The notes: generated by a model from the sequence alone, not told the origin. A stretch of 64,000 nucleotides of DNA from Paramagnetospirillum magneticum AMB-1 (GCF_000009985.1 NC_007626.1:1029501-1093500), one strand, 5' to 3'. Counted from the stretch's first letter, positions 50,470-59,391 are shown. A program made the numbers and translations.

Positions 50470-51450
50470 ATGAGCTATTCCCAGGAAATCAGCAGGGAGT
50501 GCAAGGGAGTCTTCTTGTTCATGGTCGATCAGTCCCGATCCATGAACAAGCCCTTCGGTCCCGATCGGTCGGGAAAGATGGTCAGCCGCGCCGAGGTGGT
50601 GGCCAATGCCTTGAACGGCACCTTGGAGGAACTGGTCAACCGCTGCATGCGCGATGAAGGCGTGCGCGATTATTTCGACATCGGGATCATCGGCTACGGC
50701 CGCACCAATCGCCCGGAATTCTGCTGGCGCGGCGGCTTGGCGGGTCGTCGGCTGGTTCCCATTCCGGAAGTGGCGGCCAAGGCCGAGATCGAGGAAGTGG
50801 AGATCGAAACTGAGATGCGCGGGCAGGTGCTGATCGAGCGCATCACCTTGTCGCGCTGGATCGATCCGGTGGGAGTGGACAGCACCCCCATGAACGCCGC
50901 GTTCGGTCTGGCCCATGCCACCTTGGCGGAATGGGTGCGCAACAATCCGGATTCGTTCCCGCCGGTGGTCATCAACATTACCGACGGCATGGCCAACGAC
51001 GTCAATTCCGATGCCGAGCTTCTGGCCACGGCGCGCAAGCTGACCGGGCTGACGACCGGCGACGGCAATGTCTTGCTCATCAACTGCCATATCGCGGGCG
51101 GCAGCGATGCATCGGTGGTGTTCCCCGCTTCGGCGGCGGAACTGCCCCGCGACCCCTATGCCAAGCTGCTGTTCGAGATGTCGAGCGAATTGTCCAATCG
51201 CCATCGCGCCGTCATCTGCGAAATCTTCGACCGTGACCCCGGCCGCACCCCTTCCATCAAGGGCATGGCTTTCAACGCCGATGCCGTGGCGTTGCTCAAG
51301 CTGCTGGATATCGGCACCCGTCAGGCCATCGGCCTGTCGGTGGCCATGGAGCCCTTCACGCCGCCGGGAATTGAGGCCGCATCCCTGATCGAGGATTCCT
51401 TCGTGCTGGAAGAACCGTCCGTGCGGATCGAATATGGCGATCAAGGCTGA
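50470..51450 (+). CDS. TerY-like von Willebrand A protein, first triad
   Basis: 326 residues from ATG 50470 with GCAGGAGGC upstream. The metal-ion-dependent adhesion site is intact: DQSRS (D20, S22, S24), a Thr in DSTPMNAAF (about 142) and Asp in ITDGMAND (about 175). No signal peptide, so cytosolic. TerY-type vWA proteins form conserved gene triads with a PP2C phosphatase and a protein kinase, described in comparative work on tellurium-resistance-associated systems. The next gene overlaps by 17 bases. About as similar in length and order as the second copy at 58471. Confidence 0.9.
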   Translation: MSYSQEISRECKGVFLFMVDQSRSMNKPFGPDRSGKMVSRAEVVANALNGTLEELVNRCMRDEGVRDYFDIGIIGYGRTNRPEFCWRGGLAGRRLVPIPEVAAKAEIEEVEIETEMRGQVLIERITLSRWIDPVGVDSTPMNAAFGLAHATLAEWVRNNPDSFPPVVINITDGMANDVNSDAELLATARKLTGLTTGDGNVLLINCHIAGGSDASVVFPASAAELPRDPYAKLLFEMSSELSNRHRAVICEIFDRDPGRTPSIKGMAFNADAVALLKLLDIGTRQAIGLSVAMEPFTPPGIEAASLIEDSFVLEEPSVRIEYGDQG

Positions 51451-52387
51451 TCCGCCCTTGATTCGGCGCGCTACCCCCATGCTCACTTGGACGGCCCAGG
51501 GCCGCTCGATCGTCAAGCCCCGCAACGACAGCTACGCCGATGGCGACAGGCTGCGGTGGCGGCAAAACGAAGACCGGCTGCGGCTGGCTCGGATTCCCAA
51601 CGGCCTGCTGGCCGCCGTCTCCGACGGAGCCGGAGGGGCGGGGCTGTTCTGCGGCCCCTGGGCCGAAACGCTGGTGAGCCGCCTGCCCAAGACCCCCATC
51701 GCCGGGGTGAATGCGCTGAACCAGTGGATGGACGGGTTCTGCCTGGGCTTTCGCTCGGAATACGCCGCCTTGTCCAAGGCCACTCCCGCCCGGTACAGCA
51801 AGTTCATCCGGGAAGGCTCGTTCGCCACGCTGGCGGCCGGCTGGCTCGTCCATCGTCAGGGCCGGGTCCGGCTGCGATGGATGGGCTATGGCGACAGCCA
51901 GATGATGGTGTTCGACCGCACCGGGCGCCAGCCTGTCCTGGCGACCTGTTATCCCGCCAGTTTATCGGCGCTGGATCGAGCGCCCTTCTTGCTCAACTGG
52001 AAGGATCTGCCACACGATTCCGGATTCCATGCCGGGGAAATGGTATTGCCGGATCGGGCGACGGTGGTGCTGGCGTCGGACGGGATCGGCCAGTATCTGC
52101 TGCTGCGGACCCTGGCCGGTCAGCCCCGCCCCGCGGCGGCGGCGGGGCTGGCGGGAGAATTCCAGCGGCTGTCCGGCACCGGCGAGAGCAAGCTTGCCAC
52201 GGCCGCCCGTGCCCATCGCGCCACGCCGGGGCCCGGCCTGTCCGCCGAGCTGACGGACCTGCGCGATTGCCTCAAATCCGATCAAGCCTTCGCCGATCGG
52301 GTCCGCGCCCTGTGCGGCAAGGGGCTGCTGGCCAATGACGATTGCACGTTGATCATGATCGACGTCGATCTTGCCCGGCCCCGGTAA
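51434..52387 (+). CDS. PP2C-type Ser/Thr phosphatase of the TerY-P triad
   Basis: 317 residues from ATG 51434, or 302 from ATG 51479. PP2C metal-site motifs are present: VSDGAGGAG (about 59-67), GYGDSQMMVF, LASDGIGQYLL and a final NDDCTLIMID. It should remove phosphate from proteins modified by the kinase encoded next. It sits between the vWA and kinase genes with short overlaps or gaps, an operon. No phosphatase accompanies the second vWA-kinase pair, so this one may serve both. Confidence 0.88.
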   Translation: MAIKADPPLIRRATPMLTWTAQGRSIVKPRNDSYADGDRLRWRQNEDRLRLARIPNGLLAAVSDGAGGAGLFCGPWAETLVSRLPKTPIAGVNALNQWMDGFCLGFRSEYAALSKATPARYSKFIREGSFATLAAGWLVHRQGRVRLRWMGYGDSQMMVFDRTGRQPVLATCYPASLSALDRAPFLLNWKDLPHDSGFHAGEMVLPDRATVVLASDGIGQYLLLRTLAGQPRPAAAAGLAGEFQRLSGTGESKLATAARAHRATPGPGLSAELTDLRDCLKSDQAFADRVRALCGKGLLANDDCTLIMIDVDLARPR

Positions 52388-52393
52388 TTCGCC

Positions 52394-53359
52394 ATGCCGC
52401 TTCCCCTGATCAACGATTACAAGGCAGCCATCGCCAACGCCAAAGGGCGTTTCGCGACCCTGGACGTCCGGCCGCATCTGGATGCCCGCTGCAGTCCGGT
52501 CTTCCTGGCGGGAAACTTCGCCGGGGTGTTCAAGATGGTGACCCCGGAGGGGGAGCATGTGGCGGTCAAATGCTTCACCCGCGAAGTCTCGGATCTGCCG
52601 CGCCGCTATGCCGCCGTGGCTAAGTTCTGCCGGACCGCCCAATGCCCCTATGTGGTGCCCCTGCGGTTTCTTCCGGCGGAGGTCTTCGTGACCTCCAGCG
52701 TCGCCCCCCATGCCGATTACGCGGTGGTGACCATGCCCTGGGTCGAGGGTCGGGGCCTGGGGGCCGTCGTCCAGATCCTGTGTCAGCGGGAAAACGCTCC
52801 CGCCCTGGCCGGATTGACCCGGGCGTGGAGTCGTCTGTGCCTGGATTTGCTGCAACGGGGCGTCGCCCATGGCGATCTGAAGCACGACAACGTCCTGGTC
52901 GGACAGGATGGCGCCCTGAAGCTGATCGACTATGATTCCATGTATCTGCCGGAGTTGAAGGGGCTGGCCTCGACCATGCTGGGGGGCGTCAATTTCCAGC
53001 ACCCCCGGCGTGAGGTCCGGCATTTCGACGGGACCATCGACCATTTTTCCATGCTGGTGATTTTGCTGTCCCTGCGGGCCTTGACCTTCCAGCCCGATTT
53101 GCTGAAGCGTCATCACAACGGCGAGAATCTCGTCCTGACCAAAAGCGATTTCACCCGGCCGGACAGTTCGGATCTGTTGCGGCAATGGGCGCTCAGCCCG
53201 GACTTCCATGTCCGCGACTGGACGGAACATCTGATCAAGGCTGCCAAGGCTCCTATGATCGGGATCGCCGCCATGGAAGCCCTATTGAAGGCGGCGGCAA
53301 AAGTCGAGGCCGTTCCGGCCAAGCCACCCACCAAACGACTCCTCTCATTTTTTTCCTGA
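52394..53359 (+). CDS. Protein kinase of the TerY-P triad, C terminus probably lost
   Basis: 321 residues. Kinase-fold motifs: VAVKCF (Lys about 58), HGDLKHDNVL (catalytic loop, about 160) and LIDYDSMYLPEL (DFG replaced by DYD). It aligns along its length with the kinase at 59388 but stops after about 300 shared residues, where an IS5-like remnant begins immediately. The linker and SHOCT segment of the other copy are absent. Likely truncated by the insertion yet still with a full kinase domain. Confidence 0.85.
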   Translation: MPLPLINDYKAAIANAKGRFATLDVRPHLDARCSPVFLAGNFAGVFKMVTPEGEHVAVKCFTREVSDLPRRYAAVAKFCRTAQCPYVVPLRFLPAEVFVTSSVAPHADYAVVTMPWVEGRGLGAVVQILCQRENAPALAGLTRAWSRLCLDLLQRGVAHGDLKHDNVLVGQDGALKLIDYDSMYLPELKGLASTMLGGVNFQHPRREVRHFDGTIDHFSMLVILLSLRALTFQPDLLKRHHNGENLVLTKSDFTRPDSSDLLRQWALSPDFHVRDWTEHLIKAAKAPMIGIAAMEALLKAAAKVEAVPAKPPTKRLLSFFS

Positions 53360-53645
53360 GGGCGCGGCAGCCATTGGATTTGACCGGATCGACGAGGGCC
53401 TGCCAGTCATAACCTCGGTCGCCGACAAATGCCTGAGCCGTCGGTAAGCCCTCAAGCATGGTCGGGGCCGCCGCCTTGTCGGAGGTTTTGCTCGGCGTTA
53501 GCAGCAATTTCACCGGCAATCCACGCACGTCCACGATGGTATGAATTTTGGTGCTCCGTCCTCCACGAGAACGGCTGATGGCGATATCCGTGCCCCCTTT
53601 TTACCCCCAGCGGCATGCTGTTGGGCGGGGCATGACCTCCCATAT
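53360..53645 (-). mobile_element. IS5-family transposase remnant
   Basis: Minus-strand frames give QQHAAGGKKG and then, in the -1 frame, TDIAISRSRGGRSTKIHTIVD, DVRGLPVKLLLTPSKTSDKAA and FVGDRGYDWQALVD. These are typical of IS5-group (IS427-like) transposases with a DDE core. The frame change falls at AAAAAGGGGG, which resembles a programmed frameshift site. Both ends are missing, so the element is dead. It separates the first triad from the porin fragment. Confidence 0.85.
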
Positions 53646-53722
53646 AGAGTCTTGTCAGGAGGGGGGATCTGCGCTATTGAAGATGCGAGCCAGTCGCACT
53701 GCATAATTCTGCTGGGTTCCCA

Positions 53723-54187
53723 ATGAAGAAGATCGCCAGTTTATCGAATGTATTGGCTGGAGCCCTTGTCCTTCCCTCCCTCTTCCTTGCCGTTTTACCG
53801 GCCGCTGCAAATGAAGTCGCTGCTGAGGTAGAAAAGGGGTTCTGGGATCGTGAGAAGCTGACCGCCACCTGCACCGCAGAAACTCTTGGCAATCCCTCGG
53901 ACGGCATCAATCGGCGCGCTCTCGGCTGGCCAGCCATCCATGCCGCCAACACGCCATCGGGCGGTGGTGGCTACCCCCTGGCTGACACGGGCACCCGCCT
54001 GAAGGTCAAGCCCACCGAAGAGATCAGCCTGACGGCCGCTGTATTCTCCGGCAACGATGCCCAGAAGCGCGATCGCAGCTGCACGGATTTCTCCTTCGAT
54101 TCTCCCCCGGTATGGTTCGGTGAGGCTGCCTATTCCATCAACCAGGACAAGGACTCGCCAGGCATTCCTGCGACTTTCAAGCTCTAA
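53723..54187 (+). pseudogene. Fragment of an OprB-like carbohydrate porin
   Basis: 154 residues with a clear signal peptide (about 1-29, cut after AAA or AAN). The rest matches, from memory, an inner stretch of OprB-type porins (GWPAIHAANTPSGGGGYPLAD, RLKVKPTEEISLTAAVFSG, FGEAAYSINQDKDSPGIPATFKL) and then stops. OprB porins have over 400 residues, so this is an internal-deletion and truncation product, unless the short form was adopted as a periplasmic protein. It ends 75 bases before feoA. Confidence 0.7.
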
Positions 54188-54261
54188 CCGCTTTCGTGCC
54201 GGCCCTGGACAGCCAGAAAATCATCCAGGGCCGCGATGCCATATTTCAGAGGAGCCGTCCC

Positions 54262-54516
54262 GTGGCGCAGCAGATGAATTCCGACACTCTCAGCCTTGCC
54301 GACCTTCGTCCCGAGCAGCAGGGTGAGATCGTCAAGATCGAAACCGAGGACGGCGTTTTCAAGCGCCGCATGCAGTCTCTTGGCGTAGTGGCCGGTACTC
54401 CCGTCACCCTGGATCGTTCGGCCCCGTTAGGTGATCCGCGGATCTACAGCCTGATGGGCTACAGCCTGGGCCTGCGCAATGCCGAGGCCCAGCAGATCCG
54501 CATCCGCGTCAAATAA
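54262..54516 (+). CDS. feoA: FeoA, ferrous iron transport accessory protein
   Basis: 84 residues from GTG 54262, eight bases after AGAGGAG; ATG 54274 is also possible. SH3-like FeoA fold with LSLADLRPEQQGEIVKIE, RRMQSLGVVAGTPVTL and the ending LRNAEAQQIRI. It works with FeoB in Fe(II) uptake across the inner membrane. 35 bases separate it from feoB. Confidence 0.93.
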   Translation: MAQQMNSDTLSLADLRPEQQGEIVKIETEDGVFKRRMQSLGVVAGTPVTLDRSAPLGDPRIYSLMGYSLGLRNAEAQQIRIRVK

Positions 54517-54551
54517 TCACCCCACCGACCTCGATCCAAGGGTAGCCGCAC

Positions 54552-56666
54552 ATGAAATCCCCCGTCACCGTGGCACTGGTGGGTAACCCCAATGCCGGTT
54601 CCACCAGCTTGTTCAATGCCCTGACGGGCGCCCAATCCGCCGTCGCCAACTATCAGCGGGTGACGACCTCTTTGAATGTGCGCGAGATTACCCATGGCGG
54701 GGTTCCCTTACGCATCGTCGATGTGCCGGGCATTTTTTCCACCTCGTCGCAATCGCCGGAGGAGAAGGTCGGCTGCGACTATATTCACGGCGAGGAACCC
54801 GACATCATCGTCAACGTGCTGGATGCCGGCCATCTGGACCGCAGCCTGTTCCTGACCACCCAGCTGATCGAGACCGGGCTGCCCCGCATCACCGTGCTGA
54901 ACATGATGGACGAGGTCCGGCGGGCCGGTATTCGCATCGACACCGCCCTATTGGCCTCGGCCCTCGGATCGCCGGTGGTGGAGACCTGCGCCCTGAAGAA
55001 GGAGGGCATCGATGCCCTGCTGGACGCGGTGGCGGCCATGGCCTCGACAACTCCCGCCGCCGCCCCGCTGCGGCTGCACTATGACAGCCACCTGGAGGCG
55101 GCCATCGAGCGCGTCCAGCAGCATCTGTCCAAGCTGCACCCCCAGGAGCTGAGCCCGGTGCGCTCGCGCTGGCTGGCGATCAAGATGCTGGAAGGCGATG
55201 ACGAGGTGTTGCGCCACGAAAGCAACCATGTCGAACTGGTCGAGGAGATCAAGGGCGAGCAATCGGCCCTGGCCCACGAGCATGATGAAGACACCGCCAG
55301 CCTGTTGGCCTCGGCGCGGTTCGCCTTTTCCAACGGCCTGCTGCGAGAAGTCCGCCAGCAGGATGGCGATCCCACCGCCGGGTTCAAGCTGACCCGTATC
55401 CTCGACGATTTCTTCCTGAACCGCACTCTGGGCCTTCCCTTGCTGCTGGGCATCCTGTGGGTCATGTTCGAGGCTACGTTCACCCTGGGCGCCATTCCCA
55501 CCGACTGGATCAAGGCCGGGGTGCAACTGGCCACCGATCTGGTGGACAAGACGCTGCCCGAGGGCATGTTCCATGATCTCGTTGTCAACGGCGTCATGGC
55601 CGGCGTTGGCGGAACCATTGTGTTCCTGCCCAATATCGTCATCCTGTTCTTCTTCATGGCCATCCTCAGCGGCACCGGCTATCTGGCCCGCGCCAGCTTC
55701 CTGATGGACCGGGTGATGCACCATTTCGGCCTGCACGGCACCACCCTGATCCCCATGGTGGCCGGGTTCGGCTGTAATGTCCCCGCCGTCATGGCCACCC
55801 GCGTCATCACCAACAAGCGGGCACGGTTGATCGCCATGCTGATCGCGCCGTTCATGAACTGCTCAGCCCGCCTGCCGGTTTTCATCCTGTTCGCCGGAGC
55901 TTTCTTCGCCGATATCGCCGGGACCGTGGTCTTCGGCATCTATATGCTATCCCTCGCCGCCGCCATGTTGTCGGCGGTTTTGCTCAATCGCATCATTCCC
56001 GGCAGCGGTGGCGACGCCTTCGTGATGGAGCTACCGCCCTATCGTCTGCCGACCCTGCATTCGGTGCTGCACCATATGTGGGACAGCGCTCAGGGCTTCG
56101 TCGCCAAGGTCACCGGCGTTATCCTGGTGGGCTCCATCGTGATCTGGTTCCTCCAGGAATTCCCCCGCGACATCACCTATTCCCAGGATTTCGAGACCGT
56201 CATCGCCGAACAGACCGCGCTTCCCGACAGCCCGGAAAAGGAAACGGCGCTGAAGACGCTCAAAAGCGCTCAGGCGCAGGAGAAACTGGAAAAGAGCTAT
56301 CTTGGGCGTTCGGCCATCGCGGTGACGCCGCTGTTCCAGCCGCTGGGCTTTTCCTGGCGGGATTCGGCGGCCATCATGACCGGCTTTGTCGCCAAGGAAG
56401 TGGTGGTGGCGACCTATGCCGTCATCTATGCCCAGGAGAAGGGGTCGGACCAGCTGACCGAGACCTTGAGGGGCGCCATGCCGCCCGCCACGGCCATCGC
56501 CTTCATGATCTTCACCTTGCTCTACGCGCCTTGCCTGTCGACCATCGCCATCATCGGCAAGGAGGCGCAGAGCTGGCGGTGGGCCGGGTTCTCGGTGGCC
56601 TATTCCCTGACCTTCGCCTGGCTGCTGGCCCTGGCCGCCAGCCGGATCGGCGGGACATTCTTGTAG
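54552..56666 (+). CDS. feoB: FeoB, ferrous iron transporter with altered P-loop
   Basis: 704 residues. N-terminal G domain, helical spacer, then the membrane domain with Gate motifs GCNVPAVMATR and FMNCSARLPVFILFAGAFF. The G1 motif reads GNPNAGSTSLFN: the nearly invariant Lys of GKT/S is Ser17. G3 is DVPG and G4 NMMD. FeoB in the magnetosome island is known to supply iron for magnetite. With this P-loop, GTP hydrolysis may be weak or regulated differently; this is an inference. Followed by a small Cys-rich gene. Confidence 0.95.
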   Translation: MKSPVTVALVGNPNAGSTSLFNALTGAQSAVANYQRVTTSLNVREITHGGVPLRIVDVPGIFSTSSQSPEEKVGCDYIHGEEPDIIVNVLDAGHLDRSLFLTTQLIETGLPRITVLNMMDEVRRAGIRIDTALLASALGSPVVETCALKKEGIDALLDAVAAMASTTPAAAPLRLHYDSHLEAAIERVQQHLSKLHPQELSPVRSRWLAIKMLEGDDEVLRHESNHVELVEEIKGEQSALAHEHDEDTASLLASARFAFSNGLLREVRQQDGDPTAGFKLTRILDDFFLNRTLGLPLLLGILWVMFEATFTLGAIPTDWIKAGVQLATDLVDKTLPEGMFHDLVVNGVMAGVGGTIVFLPNIVILFFFMAILSGTGYLARASFLMDRVMHHFGLHGTTLIPMVAGFGCNVPAVMATRVITNKRARLIAMLIAPFMNCSARLPVFILFAGAFFADIAGTVVFGIYMLSLAAAMLSAVLLNRIIPGSGGDAFVMELPPYRLPTLHSVLHHMWDSAQGFVAKVTGVILVGSIVIWFLQEFPRDITYSQDFETVIAEQTALPDSPEKETALKTLKSAQAQEKLEKSYLGRSAIAVTPLFQPLGFSWRDSAAIMTGFVAKEVVVATYAVIYAQEKGSDQLTETLRGAMPPATAIAFMIFTLLYAPCLSTIAIIGKEAQSWRWAGFSVAYSLTFAWLLALAASRIGGTFL

Positions 56667-56723
56667 GTCTTGTTCTGGTGGCGGAGCGGCTCCGCCACCT
56701 CTTGATGAAAGAAGCGTTGCGCC

Positions 56724-56897
56724 ATGGCTTGGGGATCACTCTGGGATATAGGCGCCATTATTGTCGTGGGAGCGGGGGCGGCCTTCGTGGTCATCCGTCA
56801 TCTGTGGCGGATGTGGCGGCCGTCCGACGGAGCGTCGTGTGGCGGTGGATGCAGTTGCGGCGCCAAGCGAAACGGCGACCGCACCGATTGTGGCTGA
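56724..56897 (+). CDS. FeoB-associated small Cys-rich membrane protein
   Basis: 57 residues. One N-terminal membrane helix (about 8-27), a short basic stretch (RHLWRMWR), and a Cys-rich tail CGGGCSCG...DCG. The layout is that of the small FeoB-associated Cys-rich proteins that take the place of FeoC in many bacteria. It lies 57 bases after feoB. Role: possibly a partner or redox/metal sensor for FeoB, known only by association. Confidence 0.75.
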   Translation: MAWGSLWDIGAIIVVGAGAAFVVIRHLWRMWRPSDGASCGGGCSCGAKRNGDRTDCG

Positions 56898-56919
56898 CCC
56901 CCGCCATGGGGATGCGGCA

Positions 56920-57069
56920 ATGATCTCTCGCGATCAACTGCCTCGGAACGGCAGGCTGAAGATAGGCATTCTGCTGGGGTTGGCTGCCGTGGCCATGGGC
57001 ATTATCGAAATTGTCGATAACGGCCCCGCCTTGCTGCGCGGCACCCTCGATTGGTGGCGCCGGATGTGA
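56920..57069 (+). CDS. Small single-helix membrane protein downstream of feoB
   Basis: 49 residues from ATG 56920, 22 bases after the Cys-rich gene. One hydrophobic helix (about 12-29: LKIGILLGLAAVAMGIIEIV) and an amphipathic end (LLRGTLDWWRRM). The ribosome site is weak. No family recognised; position suggests the feo operon. Confidence 0.5.
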   Translation: MISRDQLPRNGRLKIGILLGLAAVAMGIIEIVDNGPALLRGTLDWWRRM

Positions 57070-57095
57070 CCAGAAACGCCCCACAAAAACGCCAA

Positions 57096-57127
57096 CGCCG
57101 AGATGACACCATGGAGTCATCTCGGCG
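57096..57127 (-). terminator. Intrinsic terminator of the MamF-like operon
   Basis: Perfect 12-base-pair stem (57096-57107 with 57116-57127) and 8-base loop. On the minus strand it is followed by GTTTTTG, so it fits the end of the MamD-like/MamF-like transcript; in the plus direction no T-run follows. Confidence 0.75.
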
Positions 57128-57148
57128 CGGCGGATCCGTTCAGCAGTC

Positions 57149-57484
57149 TCAGATACGGTCGGCGATATATCCGACCAGCGGCAGCTTCCAGGCGCGGCGG
57201 AACGCCACCGAGGCCAGCCCGGCCACCGACAGCACGAGAACCAGCATGGACGAGAAGCCGAAGAACCACTTTCCGATGCCGGGAATTTCCAGGACGAACA
57301 TGGAAAGGACCGCGACCATCCACAGCACCAGCCCTTGCTTGGCATGGAACTGAACGTATTCGTCATCCTTGTTGCGCATCAAAGGCACAAAACAAAGAAT
57401 GCCGAGATAGCTGAGGGCAGCCATCACCAGGGGCTTGTAACTGGTTCCGGTTTCTTGCGACAACCCGATAGTCTGTGCGGTCAT
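57149..57484 (-). CDS. MamF/MmsF-like magnetosome membrane protein
   Basis: 111 residues with a strong AAGGAGGACGAA site. Three membrane helices in the DUF4870 (MamF/MmsF) pattern: PLVMAALSYLGILCFVPLM, then KDDEYVQFHAKQGLVLW, and a final AFRRAWKLPLVGYIADRI. MmsF and MamF control magnetite crystal size and shape in AMB-1. This is a further paralogue outside the mamGFDC and mms6 operons. It follows the MamD-like gene by 11 bases. Confidence 0.92.
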   Translation of the reverse strand: MTAQTIGLSQETGTSYKPLVMAALSYLGILCFVPLMRNKDDEYVQFHAKQGLVLWMVAVLSMFVLEIPGIGKWFFGFSSMLVLVLSVAGLASVAFRRAWKLPLVGYIADRI

Positions 57485-57495
57485 TTCGTCCTCCT

Positions 57496-58143
57496 TCAGA
57501 CGGCTTCGGCCGCAGCCGGCTCGGCATTGCGGTTCTTGTAATATCCGTAGAGAGCGATGGCACCCGCCACCCCGACCACGCCCAGCAGCACCGGCCCCCA
57601 GGCGCCCAGACCCAGGCCGAGGCCCAAGCTGACGCCCTTGGCGGACAGCATGGCGCTGCTGCTGGTTGCGGCGGCGATGGGGCTGGCAGTGACGGAAGCA
57701 CCCGTGGCGGCACCCGCCGCGGTACCGGCAGCACCGGCTCCACCGGCGGCAACCAATGCCTTGCCCTTGACGCCGGTAGCAGCGACCTTGGTCGCGCCAC
57801 CGACAGTGCTACCAACCGTGCCGGCTCCCTTAGCTGCCATAGCGGCCTGATTGGCACCACCAGCCGCCGCCTTGGTTCCAGCGGCTTTCATGCCCGCAGC
57901 CTTGGCGGTCACCGCCTCGCGCTCAACCTCTGCCGCGGCTGCCTTGGCCGCACCGGTCTTGGTTGCTGCGCCATTGGCGGCGCCAGCTTTGGCCCCACCG
58001 GCCTTCATGCCAGCGGCCTGAGCGGCACCCTCACGTTCGATTTCCGGAGCAGCCGCGGCAGCCATGGCCGCGCCGCCAGCTGCGGGAGCTGCGGCGTTCG
58101 CGGCGGTCCCACCAGCCATACCTGTTGCCATCTGTGCTGCCAT
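57496..58143 (-). CDS. MamD/Mms-like LG-rich magnetosome protein
   Basis: 215 residues from ATG 58143 (AGAGGAGTTAGGTT). An Ala/Gly/Lys-rich N-terminal 140 residues with near-repeats such as EREGAAQAAGMKAGGAKAG and EREAVTAKAAGMKAAGTKA. Then comes the LG-rich membrane segment typical of MamD, MamG and Mms6 (GVSLGLGLGLGAWGPVLLGVVG, split here about 172-192), and a short polar tail. Such proteins bind magnetite crystals. It leads a two-gene operon with the MamF-like gene. Confidence 0.82.
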   Translation of the reverse strand: MAAQMATGMAGGTAANAAAPAAGGAAMAAAAAPEIEREGAAQAAGMKAGGAKAGAANGAATKTGAAKAAAAEVEREAVTAKAAGMKAAGTKAAAGGANQAAMAAKGAGTVGSTVGGATKVAATGVKGKALVAAGGAGAAGTAAGAATGASVTASPIAAATSSSAMLSAKGVSLGLGLGLGAWGPVLLGVVGVAGAIALYGYYKNRNAEPAAAEAV

Positions 58144-58470
58144 AACCTAACTCCTCTGGGAAAGAGATAAATACATACATGTCTTGTTGCACAAATTCGC
58201 CGGCTCGACAATAGTCGGCAAGCGGATAACAATGCCTCAACAGCAAAATAAGTTAATAATCACTCTCATATCCGCGCTTTTGCCGTCAGCGCTTCATGCT
58301 GTTTTGTCCAAGAATTTGATGGAGCCATAGTCTTTGCAAAAGTGATGGCGCGTGAGATTCAGGGCCTCCGGTTGTTCCATGATCAAGGCTCCGGATATGA
58401 CCTGATTTCGCCGGCAGAGATCCCCTCCAGCGTAAATCCTACCGTCGTTCAACCACAGGAGACGTGATCC
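58144..58470. promoter_or_regulatory. Divergent intergenic region, MamD-like / second vWA gene
   Basis: 327 bases with an AT-rich stretch (about 58155-58275, including AAAATAAGTTAATAATCA) that should hold both promoters. I see no clean Fur box comparable to that at 50315. Confidence 0.4.
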
Positions 58471-59391
58471 GTGGCCTATTCACAGGAAATCAGCCGCGAC
58501 CAGCGCGGCGCCTTTATCTTTCTGGTGGATCAATCCAAATCCATGAACACCACCTTCGGTGTCGATGATAACGGCCAGACGATCAGCCGGGCCCAGGTGG
58601 TGGCGGATGCGCTCAACCGAACCCTCGACGAGTTGATCAACCGCTGTATGCGTGATGAAGGTGTCCGGGACTATTTCGACATCGGCGTCATCGGCTATGG
58701 GCGCACTAACCGCGCCGAGTTCTGCTGGCTGGGAGCCTTGGCGGGGCGCAGCTTGGTGCCCATCTCCGAGGTGGCGGAAAACGCCGATACCATCGAGGAA
58801 GAAACCACCATCATGGTTCGCGGCCAGCCGGTGGTCGAACGGGTCGCCGTTTCGCGTTGGGTGGCGCCGGTGGCGGTGGAAAGCACCCCGATGAACGGAG
58901 CGCTGCGCTTGGCGCAATCGATCCTGGAACCCTGGATTTCCGCGAATCCAGGGTCATTCCCCCCGGCCGTCATCAACATTACTGACGGCATGGCCAACGA
59001 TGTTGACAGTGACGAAGAACTTCTGGCGACCGCCCGGCGGCTGACCGGGCTGAAGACCAATGACGGCCACGTCCTGCTGATGAACTGCCATATTTCCGGC
59101 GGCGACGACGCGCCGGTGGTGTTCCCGTCCAGCGCCGGCCAACTGCCCGACGACACCTATGCCCGCCTGCTGTTCGAGATGTCGAGCGAGTTGTCGGGCC
59201 GCCATCGCGCCATCATCTGCGAACTGTTCGAGCGCGACCTGAAGACCACCCCGACCCTGCGCGGCATGGCGTTCAATGCCGATGCCGTCGCGCTGGTCAA
59301 ACTGCTCGATATCGGCACCCGGCCGGCCATCGTTTTTAACCAAGCCGCCGAGGCTTCGTCACACGCTCGGACCACGGAGTTCGAACAGTGA
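58471..59391 (+). CDS. TerY-like von Willebrand A protein, second copy
   Basis: 306 residues from GTG 58471, after GGAGACGTGATCC. MIDAS residues intact (DQSKS at 20-24, ESTPMNGAL, ITDGMANDVDSDEELL). Clearly homologous to the protein at 50470 over its whole length, but with a shorter C terminus. The stop overlaps the kinase start (GTGA). No phosphatase gene lies in this pair. Confidence 0.9.
   Translation: MAYSQEISRDQRGAFIFLVDQSKSMNTTFGVDDNGQTISRAQVVADALNRTLDELINRCMRDEGVRDYFDIGVIGYGRTNRAEFCWLGALAGRSLVPISEVAENADTIEEETTIMVRGQPVVERVAVSRWVAPVAVESTPMNGALRLAQSILEPWISANPGSFPPAVINITDGMANDVDSDEELLATARRLTGLKTNDGHVLLMNCHISGGDDAPVVFPSSAGQLPDDTYARLLFEMSSELSGRHRAIICELFERDLKTTPTLRGMAFNADAVALVKLLDIGTRPAIVFNQAAEASSHARTTEFEQ

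Noticed and set aside
53360..53645. Active IS5 element
   Set aside because: No terminal inverted repeats were found, and both transposase ends are missing; it is only a remnant.
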